Source: CAZFPA01 sp964520975 | GTDB taxonomy: Bacteria; Bacillota; Negativicutes; Selenomonadales; Selenomonadaceae | DNA length: 53,507 nucleotides | NCBI GenBank assembly: GCA_964520975.1 | Contig: CAZFPA010000009.1 | Location: forward strand, 1-53,507 | Reading direction: 5' to 3' | Shown here: positions 1 through 7,740 of the stretch, in pieces | Position numbering within the stretch: the first letter of the stretch is position 1 | Layout of the letters: every line of letters begins with the position of its first letter | The notes under the pieces: model-generated | Told to the model about the DNA's origin: nothing | Database searches by the model: none | Seen by the model: only the letters and a program-made list of their open reading frames with translations | Position numbers and translations under genes: made by a program

Positions 1-99
1 GGCATATCAACAGACTGTCGAAAGACTGGTATGCCTTAATTGATGAGACTCACATGATGGCAATTTTGCTGTATGTGTGTCTTTTTATACGAAAAAGTC

Positions 100-131
100 A
101 GCAGGTACAGTAATGTGCCTGCTATTTTATT
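100..131 (+). terminator. Hairpin with short T-rich tail before mntP
   Basis: The arms AGCAGGTAC (100-108) and GTGCCTGCT (115-123) pair with one G-U wobble around a 6-base loop, and ATTTTATT follows. This fits a terminator for a gene that lies before the window, or an attenuator in the mntP leader. The sequence does not decide between them. I looked for a yybP-ykoY manganese riboswitch in the 149 bases before mntP and saw no convincing match. Confidence 0.5.
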
Positions 132-149
132 GTGAAAAGGATGGAAGAA

Positions 150-740
150 ATGGGAATTATTGAATTGCTTTTGCTGGCGGTAGGTCTATCGATGGATGCT
201 TTTGCGGTATCCGTCTGCAAGGGACTGGCTATGCGCCGGGCCAGCCTGCGGGGCTGTATGATCTGTGGCCTTTGGTTTGGCGGTTTTCAGATGCTGATGC
301 CGATGCTGGGATATTTGCTGGGCTCGCGCTTTGAGAGCTATATCGATACCATTGCTCCCTGGATTGCCTTCATACTGCTGGCGCTCATCGGCATCAACAT
401 GATCCGTGAGGCACGGGAGGCGGATGAATCCTGCCCGCGGGGCGGGCTGGACGTAAAGACCATGTTTTTCATGGCTGTCGCCACCAGCATTGATGCGCTG
501 GCGGTGGGCATTACCTTTGCCTTGGTGCCGGTCAGGCTCATCGCTGCCAGCGTATTCATGAATACCTTGCTGGCAGCCGGTCTCATCGGGCTCACCACCT
601 TTATCATCTCCTGCATCGGTGTGCAGGGCGGAAACGTGTTCGGGACCAAATACCAATCCAAGGCGGAAACCGCGGGGGGTGTCATCCTGATTCTGCTTGG
701 CATGAAGATATTGCTGGAGCATTTCGGCATTTTTTCGTGA
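150..740 (+). CDS. mntP: Putative manganese efflux pump MntP
   Basis: 196-residue multi-pass membrane protein of the MntP (DUF204) family, which exports Mn(II) across the inner membrane. The N-terminus (GIIELLLLAVGLSMDAFAVS) carries the family's conserved Asp in a first transmembrane helix, and a second copy of the motif (VATSIDALAVG) appears near residue 115, as expected for the two-fold repeat. About six hydrophobic segments are visible, the family norm. An upstream GTG (132) and ATG (141) are also in frame, but ATG 150 is preferred because AAGG sits nine bases before it. The gene stands alone and is followed by a 141-base spacer. Confidence 0.88.
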   Translation: MGIIELLLLAVGLSMDAFAVSVCKGLAMRRASLRGCMICGLWFGGFQMLMPMLGYLLGSRFESYIDTIAPWIAFILLALIGINMIREAREADESCPRGGLDVKTMFFMAVATSIDALAVGITFALVPVRLIAASVFMNTLLAAGLIGLTTFIISCIGVQGGNVFGTKYQSKAETAGGVILILLGMKILLEHFGIFS

Positions 741-881
741 GGCGGTGCGGCTTTTCTTCGGCCGGCGGGCGGGGGTGGAAACTGTTCTGCGATGATTTTG
801 TTGCTGGTGCGGACAGTAGGATTCTGTCGGTTCAATGTCGAATAAAAGCAGGAGAAACGAAAAGAAGGAAGGAATCAAACG

Positions 882-1817
882 ATGAAAATCATGGTCAGTG
901 GGGTTGGCAGTGTGGGTGGATATCTCACCAGCTATCTCTGCAAATATGCGGCAGCGGGGGATTCCATCACTGCTGTTGTCCGTGGCCGGCGGCGTGAGGC
1001 TTTAGAGCAGTATGGACTGGTGCTGCACAGCGAGCTGTTGGGGGAATGTGTTTCCCATCCGGGGTTCGTGGAGCAGCCGGCGCAGGCGGGGGTACAGGAT
1101 GTGATTTTTGTCTGTGTGAAGAATTATTCCCTGCGCGAGGCACTGACGGCTTTGCAGCCCTGTGTCGATGTGCATACAGTCGTGGTCCCAATCCTGAATG
1201 GCATCGACCATTATGCGGTTACCCGGGAGTGCCTGCCGGCAGGGCATGTGCTCGATACGCTCATTTATATCTTTGCGTCGGGTAATGCGGATTATTCGAC
1301 GAATCAGGCGGGGAAAAAGGTGCGCTTCTGCCTGGCTGCCTGGAAGCCGGAGGACCGGCCGGCGTTGGAAAAGGTTCGCGGGCTTTTTGCTCATCCGGGC
1401 ATTACCTGTGTGGTGCCGGAGGATATGGAAGCCGAGCTTTGGATGAAGTTCATCACGAATTGCGGCTTCAACGTGATTACTGCGTATTATGGCTGTGATA
1501 TCCAGGGAATCCGGGAGCATCCGGAACGGCTGGCGGAATATCGTGCATTGCTGGATGAGGCCTGTGCTGTGGGGCGGGCCAAGGGCGTGGCTTTACCGGA
1601 AAACCTGGCGCAGCTGCAGTACGAGCGCGTCATTGTGAAGAGTGCACCGCACTTGACGAGTTCGATGGCGCAGGATGTAATGGCTGGACGGCGCATTGAG
1701 CTGGATACCTTTGGCGGCGTGCTGTCACGGCTGGCTGACCAGCTGGCGGTTCCCGCTCCGGTGACGAAGCGGCTGTATGAGGCGATGAAGGCGCGGATTC
1801 AGGCAGGTTCCATATAA
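882..1817 (+). CDS. panE: 2-dehydropantoate 2-reductase (ketopantoate reductase family)
   Basis: 311 residues, usual length for the ApbA/PanE family, which reduces ketopantoate to pantoate with NADPH on the way to coenzyme A. The N-terminal Rossmann motif GVGSVGG is at residues 6-12. The C-terminal catalytic domain shows ELWMKFITNCGFN (family Lys and Asn) and SSMAQDVMAGRRIELD, the substrate-binding Ser/Glu region. The start is ATG 882 after AAGGAAGGA. No panB or panC is adjacent, and several paralogues of this family act on other 2-keto acids, so the exact substrate is inferred. Confidence 0.82.
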   Translation: MKIMVSGVGSVGGYLTSYLCKYAAAGDSITAVVRGRRREALEQYGLVLHSELLGECVSHPGFVEQPAQAGVQDVIFVCVKNYSLREALTALQPCVDVHTVVVPILNGIDHYAVTRECLPAGHVLDTLIYIFASGNADYSTNQAGKKVRFCLAAWKPEDRPALEKVRGLFAHPGITCVVPEDMEAELWMKFITNCGFNVITAYYGCDIQGIREHPERLAEYRALLDEACAVGRAKGVALPENLAQLQYERVIVKSAPHLTSSMAQDVMAGRRIELDTFGGVLSRLADQLAVPAPVTKRLYEAMKARIQAGSI

Positions 1818-1924
1818 CTCGAAACAGGATGCTCCTAACCTCTGCGGGCGCGAACGGAGACAACAGGCGGTGTGTCGCTGTCTTTTGCCTCGTTGCGACG
1901 CGAAGCTGGAACACGGACTGGAAG

Positions 1925-1943
1925 GATTCCGCATTGCGGAATC
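1925..1943. repeat. Perfect 8-bp hairpin in spacer
   Basis: GATTCCGC and GCGGAATC are exact inverted repeats around a 3-base loop, lying 31 bases before the C39-like peptidase start. No T-run follows, so it is not a standard terminator. It may be an operator or a leader hairpin. Confidence 0.4.
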
Positions 1944-1973
1944 TTGAACAATGGCGTTATAAGGAGGCAGAAA

Positions 1974-2720
1974 ATGAAGATGAAGAGAAATTTTTTGGCA
2001 GGTATGATGGCGGGAGCATTGCTGCTGGGCGGTACGATGGCTGCTCAGGCGGCAGAACGGACGGTGCCTTATCCGGCGGGAGCAAAGCTGGAAGGGCCGG
2101 CAGCTGTACAGGGGACAGAAATCAATCATAAGGATTCGCCGTATTTCACCCATCCGGATTTTTACGCCATGAAGGGAAATTCCCGGTTGGTGCTGCTCCA
2201 TAACTATCCGACGTATCAGCAGACGACGGAGTATACCTGCGGGCCGGCCGCAGCTATCACGGTCTTGTATTATTACGGGGATAAAAGCCAGGATGAGTAT
2301 ACGCTGGCGAAGGCGATGAAGACGCAGCCTTATCCCATTGGATCAAATCCGGCCGATATGGCTGCAGGCCTTCGAGCGCTGGGCTGGAAGGTAGACAGCA
2401 GTCTGGAGGCAAAGCCTTTTGAAACCTATGAGGCCTTTGCTGCTTTTGTGCAGGAGAATCTCAAGGCAGGCATGCCTGTTCTGGTGGAAAATGTGGAATG
2501 GGGCGGTCATTGGCGGTCCATTATTGGCTATGATACGATGGGAACGCCGTCGACGCTGGATGATACCCTGATCTTTGCCGATCCCTATGATACCAGCGAT
2601 CATTTACAGGATGGCTATGCCGTAGGGAACGGGGAACGGTTCTTTTATATGTGGTTCGACCATTCCATGCTGCCGGAAAGCCAGCGGAATCAGCCCTGGA
2701 TGGTCATCCATCGGAAATGA
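1974..2720 (+). CDS. Secreted C39-like papain-fold peptidase
   Basis: 248 residues. Residues 1-25 form a signal peptide: KMKR, a hydrophobic core and cleavage near AAQA-A. The mature part resembles C39-like (Peptidase_C39_2) domains: a nucleophile Cys in TCGPAAA near residue 90, a His in GGHWRSIIGYD near residue 184, and an Asp in IFADPYD after it, giving a Cys-His-Asp triad. It probably acts in the envelope. The start at ATG 1974 is set by AAGGAGG eight bases upstream; the frame is open further up, but a start there would remove the signal peptide. The target is unknown. It is not linked to an ABC exporter, so a bacteriocin-processing role is unlikely. Confidence 0.72.
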   Translation: MKMKRNFLAGMMAGALLLGGTMAAQAAERTVPYPAGAKLEGPAAVQGTEINHKDSPYFTHPDFYAMKGNSRLVLLHNYPTYQQTTEYTCGPAAAITVLYYYGDKSQDEYTLAKAMKTQPYPIGSNPADMAAGLRALGWKVDSSLEAKPFETYEAFAAFVQENLKAGMPVLVENVEWGGHWRSIIGYDTMGTPSTLDDTLIFADPYDTSDHLQDGYAVGNGERFFYMWFDHSMLPESQRNQPWMVIHRK

Positions 2721-2746
2721 GAGAAAGATTGCCGGGGAACCGGCAG

Positions 2747-2788
2747 AAAAAATGAGCTGTGGCACGATGGTGTCACAGCTCATTTTGT
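2747..2788. terminator. Bidirectional terminator between C39-like gene and trpB
   Basis: A 13-bp perfect stem, AAAATGAGCTGTG (2749-2761) and CACAGCTCATTTT (2774-2786), lies between convergent genes. The flanking A- and T-rich ends allow Rho-independent termination on both strands. Confidence 0.85.
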
Positions 2789-2808
2789 TTCATCTCCGAC
2801 TGGAGGTT

Positions 2809-4035
2809 TTATTTTTTAAAATCCTGATAGTTTTCGCCATAGCCATAGTTCTCGATGACGTAGTCGAGGTCTTTGTCACCGCGGCCGCTGAGGTTTACGA
2901 GAATGGAGCCTGTACCCATTTCCTTGGCGCGGCGCATTGCGTAAGCGACAGCATGCGAGCTTTCGAGTGCGGGGATGATGCCCTCATAGCGGGACAGCTT
3001 GAAAAAGGCATCGATGGCTTCTTCATCGGTTGCTGTATCGTATTTGACCCGGCCTACATCGTGCAGGAAGGCATGCTCAGGGCCGACGGATGGGTAGTCC
3101 AGACCGCTCGCGATGGAGTAGACCGGCGCCGGATCGCCGTTGTTGTCCTTGAGCATGATGCTGTCAAAGCCGTGCATGACGCCTTCGGAGCCGTAGCTCA
3201 TCGAAGCTGCATGGTCGCCGAGCTTGTCCCCACGGCCCAGCGGCTCGACACCGACAATTTCTACGGGATCGTTCAGGAAAGGAACGAACATGCCGATGGA
3301 GTTGCTGCCGCCACCGACACAGGCGGTGACTACATCGGGCAGGAAGCCCGTCATTTCCTGGAACTGCTCGCGGGCTTCGTAGCCAACGACGGTCTGGAAG
3401 TCACGCACCATGAGCGGGAACGGATGAGGGCCAAGGGCTGAGCCGATGCAGTAGATGGTGTCCTTATAGTTCTCCAGATAGTCCTCAAAGGCGGCATCTA
3501 CGGCTTCTTTCAGTGTCTTGAGTCCCGTGTTGACCGGCACAACCTTCGCGCCGAGGATTTTCATGCGGGCGACATTCGGGGCCTGTTTGGCGATATCCAC
3601 TTCGCCCATGTAGATCGTGCAGTCCAGTCCAAAGAAAGCGGCCGCGGTAGCCAGAGCGACACCGTGCTGTCCGGCGCCGGTTTCTGCGATGATGCGCTTT
3701 TTGCCCATGAATTGTGCGAGCAGGCCCTCGCCCATGCAGTGATTGAGTTTATGGGCGCCGGAATGGTTGAGGTCCTCACGTTTGAGGTAGATCTGGCAGT
3801 TGCCAATGGCCCGTGAAAGGCGCTGGCAATGGTATACAGGCGTCGGGCGCCCCTGGAATTCTTTGCGGATGCGGCGCAGCTCGTTGATGAATTGCGATGA
3901 ATGACAGATGGTCAGATAGGCTTCATTGATTTCCTTAAAGGCCGGGATGAGCTTTTCCGGCAGATAAGCTCCACCGTATTTGCCAAAGCGGCCATCCTTG
4001 TCAGGATGATTTTTCAAATAATTTGTGAAATCCAT
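2809..4035 (-). CDS. trpB: Tryptophan synthase beta chain, stand-alone
   Basis: 408 residues. PLP enzyme that joins indole and serine to make tryptophan. The PLP lysine is K96 in GAHKLNH, the catalytic Glu lies in IAETGAGQHG, the phosphate-binding loop is CVGGGSNS, and the C-terminal Ser is in NLSGRGDKD. All key residues are present. The active-site motif HKLNH departs from the HKTNQ of E. coli and the HKINN seen in many other TrpB proteins. No trpA or other trp gene is next to it. A stand-alone TrpB could pair with a distant TrpA or salvage free indole. RBS GGGAGG precedes ATG 4035. Confidence 0.9.
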   Translation of the reverse strand: MDFTNYLKNHPDKDGRFGKYGGAYLPEKLIPAFKEINEAYLTICHSSQFINELRRIRKEFQGRPTPVYHCQRLSRAIGNCQIYLKREDLNHSGAHKLNHCMGEGLLAQFMGKKRIIAETGAGQHGVALATAAAFFGLDCTIYMGEVDIAKQAPNVARMKILGAKVVPVNTGLKTLKEAVDAAFEDYLENYKDTIYCIGSALGPHPFPLMVRDFQTVVGYEAREQFQEMTGFLPDVVTACVGGGSNSIGMFVPFLNDPVEIVGVEPLGRGDKLGDHAASMSYGSEGVMHGFDSIMLKDNNGDPAPVYSIASGLDYPSVGPEHAFLHDVGRVKYDTATDEEAIDAFFKLSRYEGIIPALESSHAVAYAMRRAKEMGTGSILVNLSGRGDKDLDYVIENYGYGENYQDFKK

Positions 4036-4073
4036 AATATTCCTCCCTTAATCCCTGTAGACATACTCTTTAA

Positions 4074-4097
4074 AATGTTAAATCACTAAATAACATT
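4074..4097. promoter_or_regulatory. Inverted repeat in trpB leader
   Basis: AATGTTA (4074-4080) and TAACATT (4091-4097) are perfect 7-bp arms around 10 bases, about 40 bases before the trpB start. It may be an operator or leader hairpin. I found no T-box core here: the GACCGCG at this site is too short a match to AGGGTGGNACCGCG. Confidence 0.35.
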
Positions 4098-4210
4098 CGC
4101 GGTCGAGGGGAAAAATCCTTTTTCTGCAGGGTCCGTTGCTGATTTTTATTTGTGGAAACCAGTTGACCCTGGCAGTACGTCAATGTCGGGGCTTTTTTGA
4201 CAATTCATCC

Positions 4211-4246
4211 AAAAAAAGAACAGCGGCGCCGAAGCGCTCGCTGTTC
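4211..4246 (-). terminator. Rho-independent terminator of the minus-strand hypothetical gene
   Basis: Read on the minus strand: GAACAGCG, an inner GCGC-TTCG-GCGC hairpin, CGCTGTTC, then seven T. It lies 28 bases after the stop of the gene ending at 4275 and separates it from trpB. Confidence 0.9.
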
Positions 4247-4274
4247 TGGAGAGGAGAGAGTCGTAAATGAAAGG

Positions 4275-4784
4275 TCAGGCGTGCAGCAGCAGGCTGTTGT
4301 AGATGGCCTCACCATAAGTACCGGCCGCAAAATGCTGTGCTTTCCCCTGGCTGTCGCCGGTGCCGAGAGAATTGCCCCGGGCATCGTAGTTGTACCATGC
4401 GTGGGTGGTCAGGGTATTGGCCTGGGCTGGTGTAGCCTGCACGTATTCAATGAGAAAGCTGCGATCGGCGTATTCGTATTTGATCCAGGCGCTGGTGCTT
4501 GGACCCGCGGCACTGGTATGCGTCTCTACGGTATCGAGGTCAATGGAGTAGGTGATGGTGTCACTGGCGGCCACGCGGTGCCAGGTTTCAGCAGAGCATT
4601 CGTTTGGGTTGAGGTTCAGCAGAATGAAGAGCGCACCGAGCAGGATGAGCATGAAATAGATGGAGGTCCGGAAGAACCGCATGCCGGTATGGAGAAGCAG
4701 CGTGGGCAGCGCCTGCGGCAGCAGTTTCTTATCGGCAGTGATTGCAGTTTTTGTCTGGAAGTGGTTTTCTGCGGCACGGGTCAT
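4275..4784 (-). CDS. Hypothetical membrane-anchored envelope protein
   Basis: 169 residues from ATG 4784, chosen because AAGGAG lies nine bases upstream; two upstream ATGs in the same frame (4814, 4850) lack a ribosome site. A short polar N-terminus is followed by one strong transmembrane segment near residues 35-57 (IYFMLILLGALFILL) and then a polar, Thr/Ala/Tyr-rich domain of about 110 residues starting WHRVAASDTITYSID. The pattern of Trp, IDLDTVE and WIKYEY recalls surface-adhesin-E-like small envelope domains, but the match is weak. One Cys follows the membrane segment. It is a single-gene unit with its own terminator. Function unknown. Confidence 0.6.
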   Translation of the reverse strand: MTRAAENHFQTKTAITADKKLLPQALPTLLLHTGMRFFRTSIYFMLILLGALFILLNLNPNECSAETWHRVAASDTITYSIDLDTVETHTSAAGPSTSAWIKYEYADRSFLIEYVQATPAQANTLTTHAWYNYDARGNSLGTGDSQGKAQHFAAGTYGEAIYNSLLLHA

Positions 4785-4916
4785 GATGCTCAGCTCCTTT
4801 TGTTTTATGTCCATTGCTTTTATGTTCTTTATACGTTGTCGGGACTTCAATATTACAACTGGTCGGATCGTTTTACAGTATTTTTAGCAGATTTTCATAA
4901 ATCTCTGCTATAGTGG

Positions 4917-4945
4917 TTGACAGGTATTTTTATACGTGATAAAAT
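4917..4945 (+). promoter_or_regulatory. Sigma-A promoter for carD
   Basis: TTGACA (4917-4922), 17-base spacer, TAAAAT (4940-4945). It gives a leader of about 180 bases before carD. A second TATAAT at 4974-4979 may be a weaker tandem promoter. The rest of 4785-5130 is AT-rich control sequence with no other gene seen. Confidence 0.7.
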
Positions 4946-5070
4946 TATAACTTTTAAAAACGAATCTTTCATGTTATAATATAAATGTGTACCTGTGACG
5001 CCATTTTTAGGGAAAATGCTATGGATGTCGTACTGCGACCGGAAATTGCTGCGCCTTCCAGTCGGTGCAC

Positions 5071-5092
5071 CCGTCACTATAGAGCGTGACGG
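5071..5092. promoter_or_regulatory. Inverted repeat in carD leader
   Basis: CCGTCAC (5071-5077) and GTGACGG (5086-5092) are exact 7-bp arms around TATAGAGC. It lies 38 bases before the carD start. There is no T-run after it. It could be a protein operator or an RNA hairpin. Confidence 0.45.
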
Positions 5093-5130
5093 AGATGGTA
5101 TTTGAACTATAAAATTTAGGGGGTGTGTGT

Positions 5131-5625
5131 TTGCTGCATGTAGGTGACAGGGTTGTATACCCAATGCACGGCGCCGGAATTATTTCCGGGATTGAAGAAT
5201 GTGAAGTTATGGGTGAAAGCAAGTTGTATTATATCCTGAAAATGCCGTTGGGCAACATGAAAGTGATGATTCCTACAGATAATGTGGATAATATCGGTCT
5301 CAGGGATGTCATTTCAATGGATGGAGTTGATGAGGTCAAGGAGGTGCTGCACGATGCACCGGAAAAGGTTATGGGAAGCTGGAACAAGCGTTTCCATGCC
5401 AATCTGGATCGTTTAAAATCAGGGGATATCTGCGACGTTGCGGCTGTCACACGCAATCTCATTCTGCAGGACCGTCTGCGGAAGATTTCGAGTGGTGAGC
5501 GCCGGCTTTTGGATCTGGCAAAACAGATCCTGATCAGTGAGCTTGTCTATGCCTGCGATAAAACACCGGAATTCGTTGAGGGCTGGATGGATGAGCAGCT
5601 GGCTGACAATGGCTTTGATCGTTGA
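5131..5625 (+). CDS. carD: CarD family RNA-polymerase-binding regulator
   Basis: 164 residues. CarD/CdnL proteins bind the RNA polymerase beta subunit and stabilise the open promoter complex, acting broadly on rRNA and housekeeping promoters. The N-terminal Tudor-like domain begins LHVGDRVVYPMHGAG and covers about residues 1-60; the helical DNA-contacting C-terminal domain follows (WNKRFHANLDRLKSGDI, LLDLAKQILISEL). TTG 5131 is the likely start: AGGGGG lies seven bases upstream and the family begins at this point. GTG 5125 would add two residues. It precedes yacL in place of the radA-disA pair found in Bacillus. Confidence 0.88.
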   Translation: MLHVGDRVVYPMHGAGIISGIEECEVMGESKLYYILKMPLGNMKVMIPTDNVDNIGLRDVISMDGVDEVKEVLHDAPEKVMGSWNKRFHANLDRLKSGDICDVAAVTRNLILQDRLRKISSGERRLLDLAKQILISELVYACDKTPEFVEGWMDEQLADNGFDR

Positions 5626-5637
5626 TTTTGACAAAGA

Positions 5638-5666
5638 AAACATTTCTTAGTATGATAGCTGTGAAC
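5638..5666 (+). promoter_or_regulatory. Sigma-A promoter for yacL
   Basis: TTGACA (5638-5643), 17-base spacer, TATGAT (5661-5666), starting 13 bases after the carD stop. This separates yacL from carD as its own transcript. Confidence 0.75.
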
Positions 5667-5696
5667 AAAATTTAAAGGAGATGGAGAGGTGGAGCA

Positions 5697-6866
5697 ATGT
5701 TGCTAGATAAAGTATTACGGTTTTTCATTACAATCTTCCTTGCCATTGCGGGCGGCGCTTTGATGCAGCTGGCGAGTCCGCTTTTGGCTTTTTTTATCAG
5801 TACCGAAATCCTGAAAATGGATATGGGGATTTTCCGCATTACGCTGGCAAATCTGCTTTGTATTCTGCTTGGTGCGGTGCTGGGCGGAATCATTGGTTTT
5901 TTTGTATCACCGTTTTTTATCCGCAAGCTCAAGCGGTTTTCTATCTGGGTGGAAGTCCAGTTGAACAAGATGCCGATTCATGATGTTATTGCTGGTGCTG
6001 TAGGACTTGCGGTCGGACTTATTATTGCTAATTTATTGGGGAATGCCTTTTCGAAGATTCCGGTTATCGGCGATTATATTCCTGTCATTTTCAGTATCGT
6101 TCTGGGGTATCTCGGTATTCATATCATGATAAAGAAGCGCAAGGAGATTGTGGAGCTGTTTGACTTCCTGCCGCGCTTTGTCAAGGAATACAGCAAGAAC
6201 AAGGAGATCAAGAACGCTGCGCCGGCAGCGGCGATGGCGGGTACCGCTGCCACACCCCCTCCGGTTGCGGAAAACAAGCTCTACAAGCTGCTGGACACGA
6301 GTGTGATCATCGATGGGCGCATTGCCGATATCTGCCAGAGCGGCTTTATCGAGGGCACGCTGCTCATTCCGGTCTTTGTGCTGGAGGAACTGCAGCACAT
6401 CGCGGATTCTTCGGATCTTTTGAAGCGTACCCGCGGGCGGCGCGGGCTTGATATCCTGCAGCGCATCCGCACAGAGTCGCACATGCAGGTGGAAATCGAC
6501 AACCGGGATTTTGATGATATCACGGAAGTGGATTCCAAGCTGGTCCGGCTGGGGCAGATCGTTGGCGGGAAGATCATCACCAACGACTACAACCTCAATA
6601 AGGTTTCCGAGCTGCGCGGCGTCCCCGTACTGAATATCAATGAGCTTTCCAATGCGGTAAAGCCAGTGGTGATTCCGGGCGAGACCATGCGGGTCAATGT
6701 CGTGAAGGAAGGCAAGGAGTCCGGACAGGGTGTTGCTTATCTCGATGATGGAACGATGATTGTCATCGAGAATGGTCGTCGCCATATCAACACGACCATT
6801 GATGTCGAGGTCACGTCGGCGCTGCAGACTGCAGCGGGGCGGATGATTTTTGCAAAACCGAAATAA
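5697..6866 (+). CDS. yacL: Membrane PIN/TRAM-domain protein (YacL family)
   Basis: 389 residues. Four N-terminal transmembrane segments (about residues 7-35, 46-72, 95-115, 125-145) are followed by a PIN-type nuclease domain starting KLLDTSVIIDGRIADI near residue 195, with the acidic metal-binding residues of the fold (D in LDTS, E in LEELQ, D in TNDYN). A TRAM RNA-binding domain ends the protein (about 325-385). The family is conserved beside ispD in Firmicutes. Its RNA target is not established. ATG 5697 follows a strong AAAGGAG. Confidence 0.85.
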   Translation: MLLDKVLRFFITIFLAIAGGALMQLASPLLAFFISTEILKMDMGIFRITLANLLCILLGAVLGGIIGFFVSPFFIRKLKRFSIWVEVQLNKMPIHDVIAGAVGLAVGLIIANLLGNAFSKIPVIGDYIPVIFSIVLGYLGIHIMIKKRKEIVELFDFLPRFVKEYSKNKEIKNAAPAAAMAGTAATPPPVAENKLYKLLDTSVIIDGRIADICQSGFIEGTLLIPVFVLEELQHIADSSDLLKRTRGRRGLDILQRIRTESHMQVEIDNRDFDDITEVDSKLVRLGQIVGGKIITNDYNLNKVSELRGVPVLNINELSNAVKPVVIPGETMRVNVVKEGKESGQGVAYLDDGTMIVIENGRRHINTTIDVEVTSALQTAAGRMIFAKPK

Positions 6867-6873
6867 GAAACTG

Positions 6874-6899
6874 AGGGATGCGGGATGCATCCCTTTTTC
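6874..6899 (+). terminator. Terminator after yacL
   Basis: AGGGATGC (6874-6881), 5-base loop, GCATCCCT (6887-6894), then a T-run. It lies just after the yacL stop. Confidence 0.85.
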
Positions 6900-6910
6900 T
6901 ATGCTTTTCA

Positions 6911-6938
6911 TTTGTCCGGGTTTTGTGTATGATATACA
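6911..6938 (+). promoter_or_regulatory. Possible promoter for ispD
   Basis: TTTGTC (6911-6916), 16-base spacer, TATACA (6933-6938), between the yacL terminator and the ispD start. Confidence 0.45.
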
Positions 6939-6963
6939 GAGAGAGAAGGAAAGGGGCTTTGCT

Positions 6964-7725
6964 ATGGTTACGGTGATATTTCCGGCTGCAGGACAGGGAA
7001 GACGCATGCAGGCAGGAATGAATAAGGTGTTTTTGGAGCTTTCGGGTAAGCCGATTCTGGTGCGTACGCTGTTGAAGTTTTCAGCGAGTCCGTCGGTCGA
7101 TCGGCTGATTGTGGTCGTGGGAGCGGACGAAGTCTCCATGATTGAAAGGGTGCTGGCGAAAGTTCCGAAGCTGAAGCCCTGGAAGGTTACTGCCGGCGGC
7201 TCGGAGCGGCAGTATTCCGTGCAGAACGGACTGGGCTGCATCGAGCCGTCGTCGGACATTGTTCTCGTGCATGATGCTGCGCGGCCGTTGGTGAGTCAGG
7301 AAACAATCGAACGGGTCATTGCAGAAGCCCGGGAGCATGGTGCGGCCATTGCGGCCGTGCGGGAGAAGAATACGGTCAAGGTTGTGGGGGATGACCTCCT
7401 GGTGAAGCGTACACCGAGCCGGGCCGGACTCTGGGAGGTACAGACACCGCAGGGGTTTCAGCGGGATATTCTCGTGGAAGCTTATCAGAAGGCGATGCAG
7501 GATGATTTCCTCGGAACGGATGACGCGAGTCTTGTCGAGCGGCTGGGAATCCCCGTCCGGGTTGTCGAGAGCGATTACCGCAATATCAAGGTGACGACGC
7601 CGGAGGATCTGCTCGTTGCCGGAGCACTGCTGCGGGAGACGGATTTCCTGGAAGTGAAGGATGACGTAAAGGATGCGCTGAAGGATGCGGCGGCGGAAAT
7701 CAAGGAACGCTTTTTTCGGCGTTGA
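6964..7725 (+). CDS. ispD: 2-C-methyl-D-erythritol 4-phosphate cytidylyltransferase
   Basis: 253 residues. Third step of the non-mevalonate (MEP) isoprenoid pathway: it joins CTP and MEP to make CDP-ME. The N-terminal nucleotide-binding motif PAAGQGRRMQAGMNK, the central VHDAARPLVS and the C-terminal DDASLVER and NIKVTTPEDL blocks are all present. The frame is open upstream into the yacL terminator, but ATG 6964 has AAAGGGG before it and gives the family N-terminus. The C-terminal 30 residues (DDVKDALKDAAAEIKERFF) are a charged helical extension. It is paired with ispF 15 bases downstream. Confidence 0.95.
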   Translation: MVTVIFPAAGQGRRMQAGMNKVFLELSGKPILVRTLLKFSASPSVDRLIVVVGADEVSMIERVLAKVPKLKPWKVTAGGSERQYSVQNGLGCIEPSSDIVLVHDAARPLVSQETIERVIAEAREHGAAIAAVREKNTVKVVGDDLLVKRTPSRAGLWEVQTPQGFQRDILVEAYQKAMQDDFLGTDDASLVERLGIPVRVVESDYRNIKVTTPEDLLVAGALLRETDFLEVKDDVKDALKDAAAEIKERFFRR

Positions 7726-7740
7726 AGGAGGAGCAACAGT

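Noticed and set aside
1..60. Possible hammerhead ribozyme (CGAAA and TTGATGAG)
   Set aside because: The bases flanking these motifs do not form the three stems, and CTGATGA is not present exactly.
2752..3441. Plus-strand open frame of 229 codons across trpB
   Set aside because: It is the mirror of trpB, which has clear catalytic motifs, a ribosome site and a terminator on the minus strand.
4036..4200. Tryptophan T-box in the trpB leader
   Set aside because: Only GACCGCG matches the core, and there is no competing terminator hairpin.
4197..4913. Plus-strand open frame of 238 codons across the hypothetical minus-strand gene
   Set aside because: The minus strand has a ribosome site, a transmembrane helix and a matching terminator at 4211-4246. 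The plus frame starts in that terminator.
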